Origin: Psettodes erumei
Lineage: Eukaryota; Chordata; Actinopteri; Pleuronectiformes; Psettodidae
Length of the DNA stretch: 64,000 nt
Assembly: GCA_016785225.1 (NCBI GenBank)
Contig: JAFBJZ010000620.1
Coordinates: 124,001-188,000, forward strand
Reading direction: 5' to 3'
Below are positions 12,645 through 25,554 of this stretch, piece after piece (position 1 is the stretch's first letter; every line of letters begins with the position of its first letter). Position numbers and translations under genes: made by a program. The notes beneath the pieces were generated by a model. The model ran no database searches and had not been told where the DNA came from. It saw only the letters and a list, made by a program, of their open reading frames with translations.

Positions 12645-15194
12645 CTCGGACCAGCTTCCCAGTGGACGGAATTTACAGAGAAGCTGGAAAAAAAAATCCC
12701 CGGAAAAGCCCACATGCATTTTTATCAGTGACAAACGCGTGATCGTGACAATGTTCCACCCCAGAAACATCATCATCACTGCATCGCTCCGGTGGCGCTC
12801 AGTCTCATGCTGTCCGAGTCTGTCAGAGATACAGATGCAGGCGGTGTGTTGTCACGAACTCATTCAGATTAACTGACCCGGGAGATGAGAACAGAACAGT
12901 AGCTAAGCAGAAGCTCGCTGCTCTTTTCCTGAGCTAGAAACAAACATTTTGTTTGGCATCAAAGGTACGACCCCTCACTCGTCCACATGTCCAGGAGGAT
13001 TTGACGGATGTGGACCACTGAGATAAACCCTCTAACTAACTGTCCACTGCAGTTTGCCCCCGAGGTCTCTGCTCTTTTTTTCCATTGAGAAACAAGTGGC
13101 TGCCAAATCAAATGAGCAAGATGCTAAAATGATGGAAAACTTGGAATGTAATTTGGCTTCCAGCCACCAGGGGCAGGTCTGAGGTCACTTGTGGTGACCT
13201 CAAGTGCACCAGCAACTTTAGTGCAAGTTAGGCCGGACAAATGCGCTTCAGCTATTTTCATGGTGAAGTCTTAATCTGAACCAACATGTGTGGGAGGTAC
13301 AGTTCAGTGTACAGTTAGGATGAAGTTCCCAGTTATTAAAACCTCCAAAACGTCCTTGTATCATGCCCACAACCCGAGGCAGCTAATGCCTGCATGATGA
13401 AAAGTTGCTTTCATTTTGTTGATATGTAATGTCTTGACTCTTATGAACCAGCAAAACACTATAAACAGTCAATACATGTGCACAGTAGAGCGGAGCCGCA
13501 GTGAGGCCCCTGAATAAAAACAAACCCCAACTACACAGCCCATCACCCTCATTAGCCCCAAAATGTGCTTCTCATTTGGAGACCTTCCTCCACATGGAGT
13601 GCAGTAGGCCGCTGAGAGAAAAGAAAGAGACAGAGGGAGGGAAAAAAAAGAAGCCAGGGGACGGCTGGGGTGGGGGCTTGATTTATTTGAACAATCTGGT
13701 TGTAATGAAAGCAGTCAGAGCTTGCTGGGGGTTGGATAGATGGAGTGAGTGGGGAAAAGGAGGAGGGAGGAACGAGTGAATGGGGTGCGATCCAACTGCA
13801 GACAGATTGTTGGACTTGATAATGGTTTAAACGGACCCTGCGAGCTGAATGTGTGTGTGTGCATACATATTTCTGTGTATATACTGTACCTAACTTACCA
13901 TATTACAACCGTGAATTCCACATGCAACTCATCTGTGCTGCAGTATATCTTTGTATCAGCGCTGACATACCTGTGTAATATAGACGGGCCGGTGGGAGAT
14001 GGGGAATGTTTACCACAGCTGCTGGCACACTAAAAGCATGGTTTATGTCTTCTGGATGTTGATGCGTTTGGAAGAGAAAATCCCGATGCATGTCTCAGTT
14101 AAAAGGGATTCACATACTTTGCAGTGTTTAAAACCATTTACGAACACACTAAACCTTCTGGCACCAATTCACAACACAGATTCTTTCCCAGAATGCCTTT
14201 TCCGATCTTCGGAGGGGAATTCTGAACTGAAGTTTTACTTCCCGATGTCTCTGCTCAGGTCCTGTCCTGGCCCCCTTAGTGGAGTTATGTGTGGATTCAC
14301 AGAGAAGGGACCTGCCAGCATGGCAGTGCTGGGAAAAAGGTGTACAGAGAAAAGCTCAAGTCGTTCATTTGATCAAACTGAATGTTTTCCATTTTATTTT
14401 GTTTTTCATTTTTATAGGTTTATGATTGATTACTCTGTGAAACCCCCTCCCCTCGAAAACCTGTTAGCAGATCTACCACAATTCTTAATTATAATGTTTC
14501 TGTGAATCAAATTAAATAAATTCAGTTTCACATGCAGCGACATTTGAATGAATTTGAGACAAGAGCTGCAGATTTTTTTCTTACTGTCAACACATGTCAT
14601 GTGATTTGACCCAACAGACAAGTATCGCCTGTGTAGTCAAATCCAGATATATCTCATTACTCTGCACCACAAAACCTCTGAAAACGATTAAAAGCAGCCA
14701 CAGTGTGTTCTCTCAGTATTATTATTTTATTATTTCATCATTATTCACGTGCAAACCAGAGCGTGGACTGATGCAAAGCCGAACGCTGTCCCCGACAAAA
14801 GCACCATTTATTCCTGCTTGGGTATCATTTAGTAAAAACCACTGCGCCCAGCTGTTTTAGGAAATAACTGAGGCTTTCAAAGAATGCGACTCATGTTTTA
14901 TGACGATTTATGTCGTCAGTGGGAACCACCGGCCCTGGGGGGGCTGGAGAGCCACAGACGGAGTAAAGAGGTTTGTTGAGAAATAACGTATTGTTGGTTT
15001 TTGTCACTTTCATAGAGAGTGAGACAGATATAGAATAATGTCAGCCTCATTCTTTAAGTTTGAACCTGGGGAGAACATGGGATCTGGTATCTGATCATGA
15101 GGCCTAACTATGTGGGTGCTCCAATTATTCCCAGTTTTTATGCATTAAGGGAGTTCATCACTCTAAATGGGGAGTTTTGTCCTTCATCACGCAA

Positions 15195-15385
15195 AGGTGA
15201 AGAACTGATCCGGATCGCTCCCAGAAGTGAGACCAAGAGCCACCTCAGGTAAAAACTTAGTGAAAATCCCTCCGTTACTCTACGTGTAATCCTGCAAACA
15301 TTTTGCCTTGAAGCATCCTGGATCCTGATAATGATCCGGATGACTCTCAAAATTTAATGGAGTTAAACCAAGAGCCCCTCCTGGT
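15195..15385 (+). repeat. RTE-like LINE 3'-tail repeat, two-part copy
   Basis: Two similar halves, each with GATCCGGAT followed by a '...CCAAGAGCC..CCTC' phrase (about 15207-15250 and 15331-15382). The 17-mer AGACCAAGAGCCACCTC at 15230-15246 recurs exactly at 50541-50557, and a related inverted copy lies at 61493-61570. The phrasing (GATCCGGAT, AATCCTGCAAACA) resembles RTE-type LINE tails common in fish. Mutual similarity is seen directly; the family assignment is inference. Confidence 0.6.
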
Positions 15386-17117
15386 TAAAAAAAACAAATA
15401 AACCTCCTAAAAAACTTGGTCTCGGGTATGAAAGAAATATGATCTTCGAACCACCTCGCAGCATACTGGACCTAAAAGTCCGGCTGAGCGGAGCGTACCT
15501 GTCACACTGAAGAGGAGCAGACTGAGCCTGATGGGCACGTCGGCGTTTACATCACTGCCTCTGGACAAAATGAATCATTTAAAGAGCTGAACTGAGTCAC
15601 TTTAAGAGAAGCCTCACTTTGTAGTTCTCTCCAAAATGGCTTCCCACACAGTCCGGGGTTGAGAGCTCACGTTCTTCAATCTCATGAGAAAATCACAGTG
15701 GATAAAAGCTGTGGACGGCTCTTTTCCTCCCTGAACTACCACACGAGGTTTAATTGAATTAGCTTTAATTGCCATTCATTTGCCCAAGGAACCCAAAGGT
15801 CTCCCGTTACCCAGGGTCCTTAATGACTTCCATGTTCTCTGAGGCAGAATTTAAAAGTTACACGAAAAAGTCTTTAACGCAGCAGAACACAGGGCCACCC
15901 CAGATCCCACAGATGAAAAAAACCTTTTCACAAAGTATGAGGGCTGCAGAGCTTCTGCCATCTGATCTCTGTGACTAACAGAGGAGGTGGAAGGACGGCG
16001 GTGAGGTGGACGATGACGACGACGACGATGATGAAGAAATGCAGAATGAAAACAGAAGAGAAAGGAATTTGAATGTTTCGGTGGTCAAGCTGTCTTCTCC
16101 TCATCTCATGAAGCTTAGAGAGCGAGAAACGCGATCTGTGAATTCTTTCAAACCGATGAAACCAGCAAAGGGGACAGAAAGAGTGAAGTCAGCAGAGGGA
16201 ACCTGCAGGGGGGCTGTTGTCCTCAGAGCAGCGGCCCAGGATTTATTGGGCTGCAATTTTTTTTTTTTTTGTGGGCCCAACAATAGGCCCACAGGGCCAA
16301 GCCGGGTCATGTTGTGATAGGAGCTGACACGACTGGGCAGAGCAGGATTACCAAGGACTTGCATCTTTTTCGGGCCGTCGCTGCAAAGCATAACAGACGG
16401 GACGAAACGCCGGAGCCCGACGAGGCAGACGTGGCCGTAAACCATATGCTTGCAAACATGCGCACAATGTGCAAGAGGCATAAATCATGCATGAGCATGG
16501 GAAGGCGCATTCATGCGTGCTGACATGTGCAGAGAGGAATCGCAGCGCTGATAACGCTTGTCAACATGCGGGGCGGTAAATCCCACGAACGATCAATTTC
16601 TCTTTTTACATGACAAACCATGCAACGGCACTTTGAGATGATTTTAAAATATGAGAAGTGTTCATACTGAAGAACATAACTAAATAACCTTTTCTTGTCT
16701 TTTCACGTAACTACTGGCCGGTCGTGTGGAGACGTACAAAGCAGTTTGTCTCTACGTTCACGTGAATGTCAGATTCAGGTGTAAATCAGAAGGTGCAGCA
16801 TCGTCGTCTCTGAACGCCCTGCAGGCAGCACCTGGATTTCTTTGATTCCTTTATCCTTCTTTCTTTACCCCCCCAGGTCTATTTGTGTCAGCTTTATTGA
16901 ACAAAGCCCCTCTCTAAAAACTTTACTGCTGCGGGGCTTGTTCCCCTTGACCTTTCCCCTCCCAGCAGTCGACCTTTGACCCCCGGCAGGGGCAGGGCCG
17001 TGTCTGGCCTGTTTCTGCCCACTTATGCTGACAATAAAAGGGTGTGTTTGGAGTGTTTGTCTATTTTGGGTAACTCGTCCCGTCCGCTCGCTGTCATCTC
17101 CAATCACTCGCTCTCTG

Positions 17118-17160
17118 TCCTCCTCCTCCTCCTCCTCCTCCTTCTTCTTCTTCTTCTTCT
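17118..17160. repeat. (TCC)n(TTC)n compound repeat
   Basis: A TCC trinucleotide run grades into a TTC run. This pyrimidine-only tract can form triplex DNA. It explains the leucine-rich run seen in one open frame. Confidence 0.9.
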
Positions 17161-18202
17161 CGCCTCCTCCTCACTGCTGCTTTTAATTTTCCTCTCCCGC
17201 TCGTCGCTGCTCCCAGTGTGTTTTCAGTTTAATTTTATGAGACATTCTTGCTCATTCGCCAGAGTCATTTCAGTGTGTTGGCAGCGACGCCCACCTTTCA
17301 GTTTTCTTTCTCTCTCTCCCTCACATCTTCCCTCGGTCTCAGGAAACGTCTGCCGAAGCCTCTGGGCTTTTCCCCTCCCCTCATCAAATTGATACCAATT
17401 GAGTTATTAAATTCCCACCCCCGCAACAAAGGGCCCTGTTTTATTGGTGTTTGTGAGGCCAGATGTGAAGCAGGTTTTGACATGACCTCACAGGAAGGAG
17501 GGGGTGATTTGTGTTTAGAGAATATCAAACGTGTTGATTCTCAGATTTGACGTTGTATTTGTTGGTTTTTAAGGGAAGTGTTTTACTGTTTACCCGAGCT
17601 AATGCTAGCAGCTGCTCAAAACTGGTTCTGTGCAGGAAACATGGATTCTCAGATCCAAGACTTGGAACATTATATATTTTTTTAAAATTATTTTATTTTA
17701 GGACTTTAAAGTGGGATAAACATTTACCCCAGAAAAGGTCTTTTTTGATTCAGTTTCTCTGTTTAGACCCTGTTTTGTATGTTGTTGTTGCAAAATGAAA
17801 ACTTCAGTTTAAACACAGGTGAGGTATTTTCTAACATTGGCCTTCTCTTTGCATGTCTGTTCCCATCAATCAAAATCAAACCAAAAGGTTTCATTAACTT
17901 ACAAAAGAAGATGAAGTGAAGTTATTACAATTGCTGGTCTAATTTCTAGCCTAAAAACTCCATTTATATTTAAGTTTACTAAACTTTAAACCATATTTTT
18001 CTAAATCTTGTCACTGTCACTTTATTCAATGACAGTGCAACTATTACACTGTGTCACAACAGATGTGCTTAAAATATGAATATACACTGTGTATTGTTTC
18101 ACAACATGACTTATGGCAAGTTAAACGGGGAAATTTCGCTTTCTTGCTGAGAGTCAGAAGTGAAGGCTGACACCGCTCGTATCTTTCTGCTTAAATCCCT
18201 TT

Positions 18203-18328
18203 AAGGAGAAAGAGGTGAGGAGTGGAGGAACAAGGAGAGATTAGGAGAGGAGGTAAGGAAGATAGAGGACAACAAAAGAGGAGAGGAGACAGAGTAATGA
18301 AAGAGAAGACAAGAGGAGGAGAGGAGGG
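18203..18328. repeat. Purine-rich (GA-type) tract
   Basis: About 126 bases of roughly 89 percent purine (AGGAGA-type words, about 14 scattered pyrimidines). It behaves like a decayed GGA/GAA simple repeat. No coding sense on either strand. Confidence 0.75.
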
Positions 18329-19264
18329 CAATTCGTTCCCATGAACATCCTGTCAGGTTGTTTTACGGACTTTCCTGGACTTCCCTCCTGAGACGTCGTA
18401 ATATTTTCTGGTGTTTTTTCACGGTGGTTTCTGCAGCCGGACTCCGGGCCTGTCTTCTCCATATTCTCCGTTTCCTCCTGGAGATGGTTTGGCCTGCTGA
18501 GCGATGGTTTGCAGAGTTGAACGAGTGACATTTTGCAGAAATTCGGTGGAATACAAGAGGAGTTTTGTGAATCCCAGCTCAGCATACAGCCGTGCGAGGT
18601 GCAGACTGAGCTTTACTTCGAGGGAGAGAGCAGGAAATGTAAGGTTTCATATTGGGCGTGGTGTCTCATGTCTCCAATATTTCATAAAACCCATATTGTT
18701 CCCTGCACTTTATGAGCATATTGTGCTCTTTTACTCTCTCTCATTAAATCTGAAGTCGTTTTTCTCTCCTCTGCTGTGCATAAATGACTCTTTTTGCATT
18801 AAATCCTCCCATGTTACATGTTGAACAGCCGCCAGAGGCAGGATCTCTAAACCATCCTGAGAGAGGGGCTGACAACAGAGTGTACAATTCACTTTTTATA
18901 TACCTCCTCCTTTCTCCTTTTTTTTTAGATTGTACATCTGCACTCCAGTCATATTTGGCTACTTTAAGCCCGTTGACTGACAAACATCAGCTCATTTCCT
19001 TTCACACAGATAAGTCCCCAAGAGCCTCTAAACAAACGACTGACCTCCCTCGGTTATGAGTTTTTCCTCCTCGAACAAAAGACATTGTGTCCGTCGCCAT
19101 TGAAACGCCCGAGCGCGATGAAATGTTTAAACCCATCAGACGCCGCGCGCGGAACCGGCTCGGACCCGCGTGCAGGTGCAGGCGGCCGATGGCACAATGA
19201 TTTCACCTGGGAGACCAGACAGACAAGGTCAGCTATGCAGCCATTGTGAGGGGTGGGGGGTGGG

Positions 19265-19285
19265 ACACACACACACACACACACA
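19265..19285. repeat. (AC)n microsatellite
   Basis: Perfect AC run directly after a G-rich stretch (19249-19263). Confidence 0.85.
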
Positions 19286-19786
19286 ATGCAGACTTAATGC
19301 ACACACACATAAGATGTGTTCACACTGTCAACATGAGTGCAGTCTTTAGACATACTGGAAAAACAAACAGCATGTGTGTTTATTGATATTAAAACTGAGT
19401 TTTCGCTGTTATTTGTGGCGGTTTATTGGCTGTGGGGTCATGTGATTAAAACAGTCTAAGATTTTAATGGATGACAACACAAACGCATCCAGAGATAAAG
19501 AGAAACTTTCATCTAAATTTTCTATTTGCACTCGGGGGGAGGGAGCGTAGCTAGGAGCTACACAAATCCCAGCGCAAAAAAATGACACGACGGCCTCTGT
19601 GGTCAGACTAATCAGACTGCACCCCCCCACCCCCACCCAAACACACAGGGAGATTAGGATTGTGTGGGATCAGCGGCGACTGTGTGAACACTGGAAAGCT
19701 CACAGGTGGGGGAGTCGAATATTAAATCTCAGCAGCGAGCTGCGAGGAGCCCGCTGAGAGGAGATATGAGAGCGCCGGGCTTCAGG

Positions 19787-19811
19787 GTGTGTGTGTGTGT
19801 GTGTGTGTGTG
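19787..19811. repeat. (GT)n microsatellite
   Basis: Perfect GT run in intergenic DNA. Confidence 0.9.
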
Positions 19812-20371
19812 CGAACACAGAGCGATGAAACAGATGTGTGTATGAATAACATCATCATGTAGGCAGAAAGGTCAGATTTTCAAAACCCGCGTCCCCTTCA
19901 CGCCTGAACTTCACCAAACGGCCCTGGTGTCGCTGAAACCCGGTCGTCATCCTGGAACACAAATGTCAGAGTCTTAAACACTCGTCTTTGTTTGAATTGA
20001 CTCTCATTGTCCTGCTGAAGCCGCAGTATTTACATAAACAACGTTAAAAAAAAGTCAGCCTGTCATTTTAAACGAGCCAGACCTGCGTTAATTCAACCCC
20101 GACAGACGGTGGAAGAAACCGAGGCAGTCGGACCGGAAAAACAGAGGAGCGTTCCAACAGACGCCGGCTAAAACCGGAACGGTGATGACAACCCTAATCT
20201 TAGGGACGATGGCAGACGCTCTGTGGAAATATACCGCTTCTTCTCTCGAAGTCACAAAAACACTGCCAGGCAAAGACCTAAACACAACAAACGAGACAAA
20301 AGACAACTCAGGTCTGTGGTAACTTAAATGCTGAGACGGCATCTGCAACGCGTCCGTGCCACAAAGACACG

Positions 20372-20425
20372 CAAATGTGTTCTGTATCATCTAGTTGCCA
20401 AACTAGATGATACAGAACACATTTG
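20372..20425. repeat. Perfect 25-bp inverted repeat with 4-base loop
   Basis: The left arm at 20372-20396 (starts CAAATGTGTTC, ends ATCTAGTT) is the exact reverse complement of the right arm at 20401-20425. They are separated only by GCCA. Base 20371 (G) and base 20426 (T) do not pair, so the stem is exactly 25 bp. It is not part of any repeat I recognise. Confidence 0.95.
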
Positions 20426-23400
20426 TACGAACTGAGGTGAGCGATAATCTTCGATTTACAGTTGGATTTTATGCTACGTTGATTCTGATGTGCAAACCAT
20501 TCAAAACACAGGTGAGTTGGAACGCAGCAGTGACTGCATGTGGCTTAACAAACACAACAGATGGATGTTGATAGAAGTTGTTAAAAGATCAAACCAGGAA
20601 ATGGCTCAAACTGGTGAACTGCTCGAGCAAACTTTTGAAAAATAAAATTACAAGGACCAAGAAGAGTTCAGGAAGAAGATTCACCTGAATTTCTCTTTTG
20701 CAGATAATCAGTGGAATATTGTAGATGAACGATGTGATACGACATGAAAGAAGAAAAGGTATTTAATCTGAGGGGGTATGTCACCTGAGACACATAAGAG
20801 TCCAGGATGTCCCGCCCTTTAGTCTGAAGCGTGGGTCAAGCTCCGAGAACACTTTCTCATTGTGGGCTTCATTCAAACACCACAACTTCAGTCGGAGATG
20901 ATCCCGCCGACGTAAACAATCCAAAAACACACGACTTTACACATTCTCCCTCTGGATACTGGCGTCTTTCTGCTTTCACCAAGAAACTCCTGACAAACAC
21001 AGTCTGGCCAGCGTGCCGCGTGACATTCACTGCATTGTTCTCAGCCGGCCAACATCCCTTAATCATCGACCGTTGTATAACCGTTAAACGCTGCGTGATG
21101 CAACGCTTTAATTCGCTTTGCAAATAACTTTATAAATAGATGGATTAGGCGCCGACGGCGTTGCACAAGGCCAGCTGATCGAAACCACTCCTGCGACTGC
21201 AACTCCATGATGCAATCTCGTGAGGTGGATATAAAACTTAAGAACTGATTCTTTATTCTTACTGTCTGCTGCCGTCCATCACTCTCTCTTTGCTTTGCCC
21301 CCTCTCAGGCAGGGATTTCTGCTCGCGGCGAAACCGAAAATGATTTTCCTGAGAGGAGCAAAGAAAGATGCCAAAACCCGTTACTGACAAACTGTGCCAT
21401 AGTTCATGTACTAATACAGCTGATTTGGTCCGGTAACTGCTTTCTTTGTGGTGTTATTGTGCCACAAGTAACCAGAAGAACTGACGGAGAAGAACGGTCT
21501 TCATGACTCACCCCTCGCTAAACAGTTTTAACCTTTAACTTTAACCAACCTCTTGGCCGGATTCGTTACCTCGACCTGCAGACGTCTGCGCGCCGAGAGC
21601 TCATCATGCTCAGTCCGTAAGCAGAGCAGGTGACCGTGGAGCTGACGCACAGGAGAGCTCCAATCACAACAGGAGAAGACCATGTCTGCTCAAGCTGGTT
21701 TGATGAACCTCTTGCGGGGTCAGTGTTCGACTGACAAATCTGCAGAAGTGATGAAATGATGCAGTCACGTCGACGTGGACCAGAATCAGAAGCAGAGAAA
21801 AGTCTTGTGCAATCAAAGACACAAAGAAATGAAGCTGTCAGTGTTGAGTGTGGAGAACTGGGATCCTAGTGGCAAAACACAGACAAACCCTAAAAAATGC
21901 AGACTGCATTACACATCACTCACTTTGTGAATAACACTGGAGTTTGCCAATCAAAGAGGAGCCTTCAGAACCTGGAGCCTCTGGACAGCCAAAGAGATTC
22001 TGTTGCAAGATTCAAATTCACAAGATTTAAACTGGTGCTTCGTCTACAACTCCACGACGCTGAGGCCAAACTCTGGGTGCAGAGGAAGAACATCAGAAAG
22101 CTCCAGAACATCTGCAGCACTAACAGACCAACCAGTGATGGATATTTATTCATATTTTGATGAGTTCCTTCTCGGGCCATTCAAACTCATCAGTCAGCAA
22201 ACATGAGCTCCCCAGAACCTTTTTGTTTTTTGTTCGACCCACGTCGGTTTAAAATGGACCAATGAGATTAATGCACTGTCACAGGAGTAATGGTCCTGCG
22301 GCGGACCTGTTTTTCTCATTCGGCGTCTCAGTCCTTCCGTCTCTGAGGTACGAGCCGCCTGAGTGCCGACTGACGGCCGGAATTAAGTACGTGCAAACTC
22401 TCTGGCAACCCTCCCCACAGTACCTCATAACATTTAATCAGAGCCATGCCCACCGCTCGCCCCTGACTTTTCCACCGCGGCTCCTCCAGCGTTCTTTAAC
22501 AGAAACTGAAGTAGTCCTCCTCTTTTTTTTTTCATACAGTGGAAAGTTTGCACAAAGGAGAGCCTTATCCCCAAAGCCTTCCTCGCTCTCCCTCTCTCTC
22601 TGCTTTCCAAATACCTGCAGGATGAAATCAAACTCCCTTTTGAAACTCGCATTAAAAGTCTCCCTCGCTTGCTGAGCTTGTCAGATCAGTCCAGCTTTCC
22701 CGCTCTCTGGGAGAGGGTCGGCCGTCATCCTGTGGGCGTCAGACAACGCTGCTGGTCTTAATTAATGCGCGGGGGTGGGGGGGTTCGTGGGAGAAGGCTC
22801 CGATGATGGAGGCTTTGCCAGAGAAAATACAGGAAGCTGGAACAGGTAAGATGCAGTTCAGATGGATGGATGGTGCGGGGGTTTTTTTTAGCGGGTGACG
22901 ACGGGAGCCAAATTATCTGGCCCCTTCTTCTCCGAGGCCATATGGTCCACAGCAGTGATAACACACATACATCTTTAAATGAACTAGCGGGGGGTGGGGG
23001 TGGGGGGGGCGGAATACGATGAATAATAATGTCGAGTTCTTTTCTTCCATTGTGTCCTTCAACCACAAGCGTCTCTGTTTATTGTAAATTATAAGTGGTC
23101 AGTTTGTTCTTGCATGAAACCAGCCAATAAAATGACTGCTGGCTTTGTGCTTTTTTTGCGCCTGGGTCTGTTTCTGTGTTAGTGGGACCTGTCATGAATC
23201 ATCATAAAACCACTAAACCCCGTCCTAACAGCCCCGACAGACATGCGAAACACTTCAAGTGAACGGAACCCGAGCTAAAAATAGAAACATATGAGAACGG
23301 AGTCCGAGCGGCAGCTTTTATTTTGAAGGTCAGACAGAACTATTGGTCTTGAGCCTCACTGTTATTCTGGATTCCCTTCTCCTGGGAGTTCAGAGGTCAG

Positions 23401-23544
23401 GCTGGAGAGAAGAACCTGGAGGAGATCCAGGACACTAAAGAAGGGTAGATACATCATGGTAAAGCGACGTGCAGCCTCTCTACTTTCAAGCAACAGCTGA
23501 CATTGTGCCGTCCTTTCGAGCGTTAAAAGAGAAGATCCGTAAAA

Positions 23545-23745
23545 CTTTCATACGCCTGGAGCCAGCGGTCCGTTAGCTTAGCTTAGCATGGGGGGGCTCT
23601 GGTGAGCTGTAGCAGTTACCTGAGGACAGACAGGCTACGTCCAAGCCTTTGTGTCAAACTAAGCCACTGTTGGCTTCCAGCAGTCTTCTCATTTAACTTG
23701 TGGGACGAAAGCAAATAAGCGTATTATCCAAAACGTTTCTTAGCC
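23545..23745 (+). repeat. TTAGCTTAGCAT-family dispersed teleost repeat
   Basis: Contains CCGTTAGCTTAGCTTAGCAT near 23573, then GACAGACAGGCTACG, and ends with TCTTCTCATTTAACTTG and AAAGCAAATAAGCGTATT, in the order I know from a widespread fish repeat (canonical end: AGCAAGAAAGCGAATAAGC). The middle is diverged or deleted. Two more fragments lie at 29640 and 34560. Confidence 0.72.
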
Positions 23746-25508
23746 AAAGCACTGTTTTGAACTCTACCACCGACTGGACTGTTGTACCATAAAACAGAAA
23801 AGACCACAAATATGAAGTCAGAGTCTGTGGTGGATATGGTAATTAATGCTAAACAGGGAAATGACGATGTCCACAAATTGAGTTTTACTTCTTGTGAGCT
23901 TCTTTATTGTGCGTGCCTTTAGTTTTGTGCGTGTCTGCAGGACCCACGAAGTAGTATTTGGCTTAAATTGATGCATGTGGGAACCGGCCCAAATCTATCG
24001 GGTATTTTTTATTTAGTCTGGGGTTCGTACAGATATGGCAGAAGAAAACAGAACAAGTTAAAGGTGTAAATGTGTGAAAACTGGGTAAAAATGAAGCAAA
24101 GACACAGTTAAAACGCTCTGGGAACCTAATAAAATAAAAAAGAGGGAGCGCAGCGAACAGTGTTATCGATGGAGTTTTCCACCGAGTATTCCTGCTGTAA
24201 ATCCCAGGAATAAAGAGTGATGGATTTACCGGAGCCCTCTGATCCCAGGCTCTCGTCATAATTCCTGCATTTGAACTGAAAGTTTTATTCAGGGATGACG
24301 AAACAATTCCTGGGTCTGCGGCCTATTCCTGTTTAATTTATACCCCATAATCTTATAGGCATTATTCTGCTTCCTTTAAATTCACATCCAGAAGTTTTTA
24401 TGGCTTCTTTGGGCTGGGTGTTTTTCCCCTGCAGGACTGTTTTTAACTCAATTTCTCCCTCTCGAGCCCATCACAACCATTCAAGTTGTGCGGGCTTCCT
24501 GTAATTCATGTTAAATGTATTCAAAAACAGGCTGTGTGTGTGTGGGGGGCACATTTTCAGAATATGAGTTCATACGTACAGCATGCGTGTTAAAGAGCTC
24601 TGCACTGAGAGAACCTAAGGGGACAGATCTGTCCCGATCTCCGATTTAAACTGACAGAGAAGGAAGCAGTGGAGCTGGACACAAGAGGATGCCAAACAGA
24701 GAGAGCTGTCATCTTGCCGGGTTATTTACGCATCAACTCTAAAGATTTTCAACTTTCTTTAAAGTTCCATTATATTTCATGTGTTAGCTACAGCATTACT
24801 GTAAATCCCTGACGGTGTTTGTCAGGCCCTCTGCTCTCTCTCCTCCTGCATCTTGTCTCTACTTCCTGCCCAATCGTAGACTCTGCTCACTTGAACCAGT
24901 CACGTATCCGACCCCGTCTTGCACCGTGTGGAAATCTTCTTATTTTGCCTGTCTCCTCTGGTAACGTCCACTTTCTGACCCGACTCCTGCCCTCGCTCCC
25001 TCCTGCTTCATCGTCACAGTCCACCGCCCTCACACCGGAACCAAGCCTCGTCTTCGTCCTGCACCCTTCCCCGACCTCCCTCTGCTGGATCCCCAGAACC
25101 CCTGCCTGATTACTTTGTCCATCTTGCCTCCTGCTTGTCTTGCCTTTCTGGCTCCATAGCTGTCTCCTGCTCAGGTTTCAGCATTGCCTATTTTTGTTCA
25201 TGAGAAACTATGTTTTTTTTCCATTAAGTCTGGTTTGGAGAATAGCTTTAAAAGCCTGCTGTAGGTAACAGGCAAACATCAGAGCTGTAGCTAACTCAGA
25301 TTCAACAACACACACAACCACGGGTTCTGAAACTCGTCCAAAATGGGCCGAGAGTCCAAATGTGGTCTGAGCTCAAGTTCAGCACGCAGCACAGTTTGAG
25401 GCTTGTTGACTGGATGATGACGACAATGCAAGTTGGGATTCATACAGCAACTCGCAGGCTGCCATACACCACGTAACATCAAGTTGAGCTTAAATGAACT
25501 GGACTTTT

Positions 25509-25512
<4 letters not shown>

Positions 25513-25550
<38 letters not shown>
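25513..25550. repeat. (GT)19 microsatellite
   Basis: Thirty-eight bases of perfect GT, among the longest pure dinucleotide runs here. Confidence 0.93.

Positions 25551-25554
<4 letters not shown>

Larger units (their letters stand above)
9796..20371. other. Non-coding DNA downstream of vasorin, first part
   Basis: No gene recognised. Contents: a dispersed teleost repeat (10227-10518), microsatellites at 11019, 12606, 19265 and 19787, a two-part RTE-like tail repeat (15195-15385), a (TCC)n(TTC)n tract (17118-17160) and a purine-rich tract (18203-18328). The longest open frame (168 codons, 13999-14505) has no domain and no splice or Kozak support. Confidence 0.6.

Noticed and set aside
13999..14505. 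168-codon + strand open frame
   Set aside because: No recognisable domain, no splice or Kozak context, and ordinary intergenic composition on both sides.
16271..16292. GTGGGCC..GGCCCAC small hairpin after a T-run
   Set aside because: Only a 7-bp stem with an 8-base loop; expected by chance in this much sequence, and not a bacterial-type terminator in a fish genome.
16976..17392. 138-codon frame with a long leucine run
   Set aside because: The leucines come from the (TCC)n(TTC)n tract, so this is not a membrane protein.
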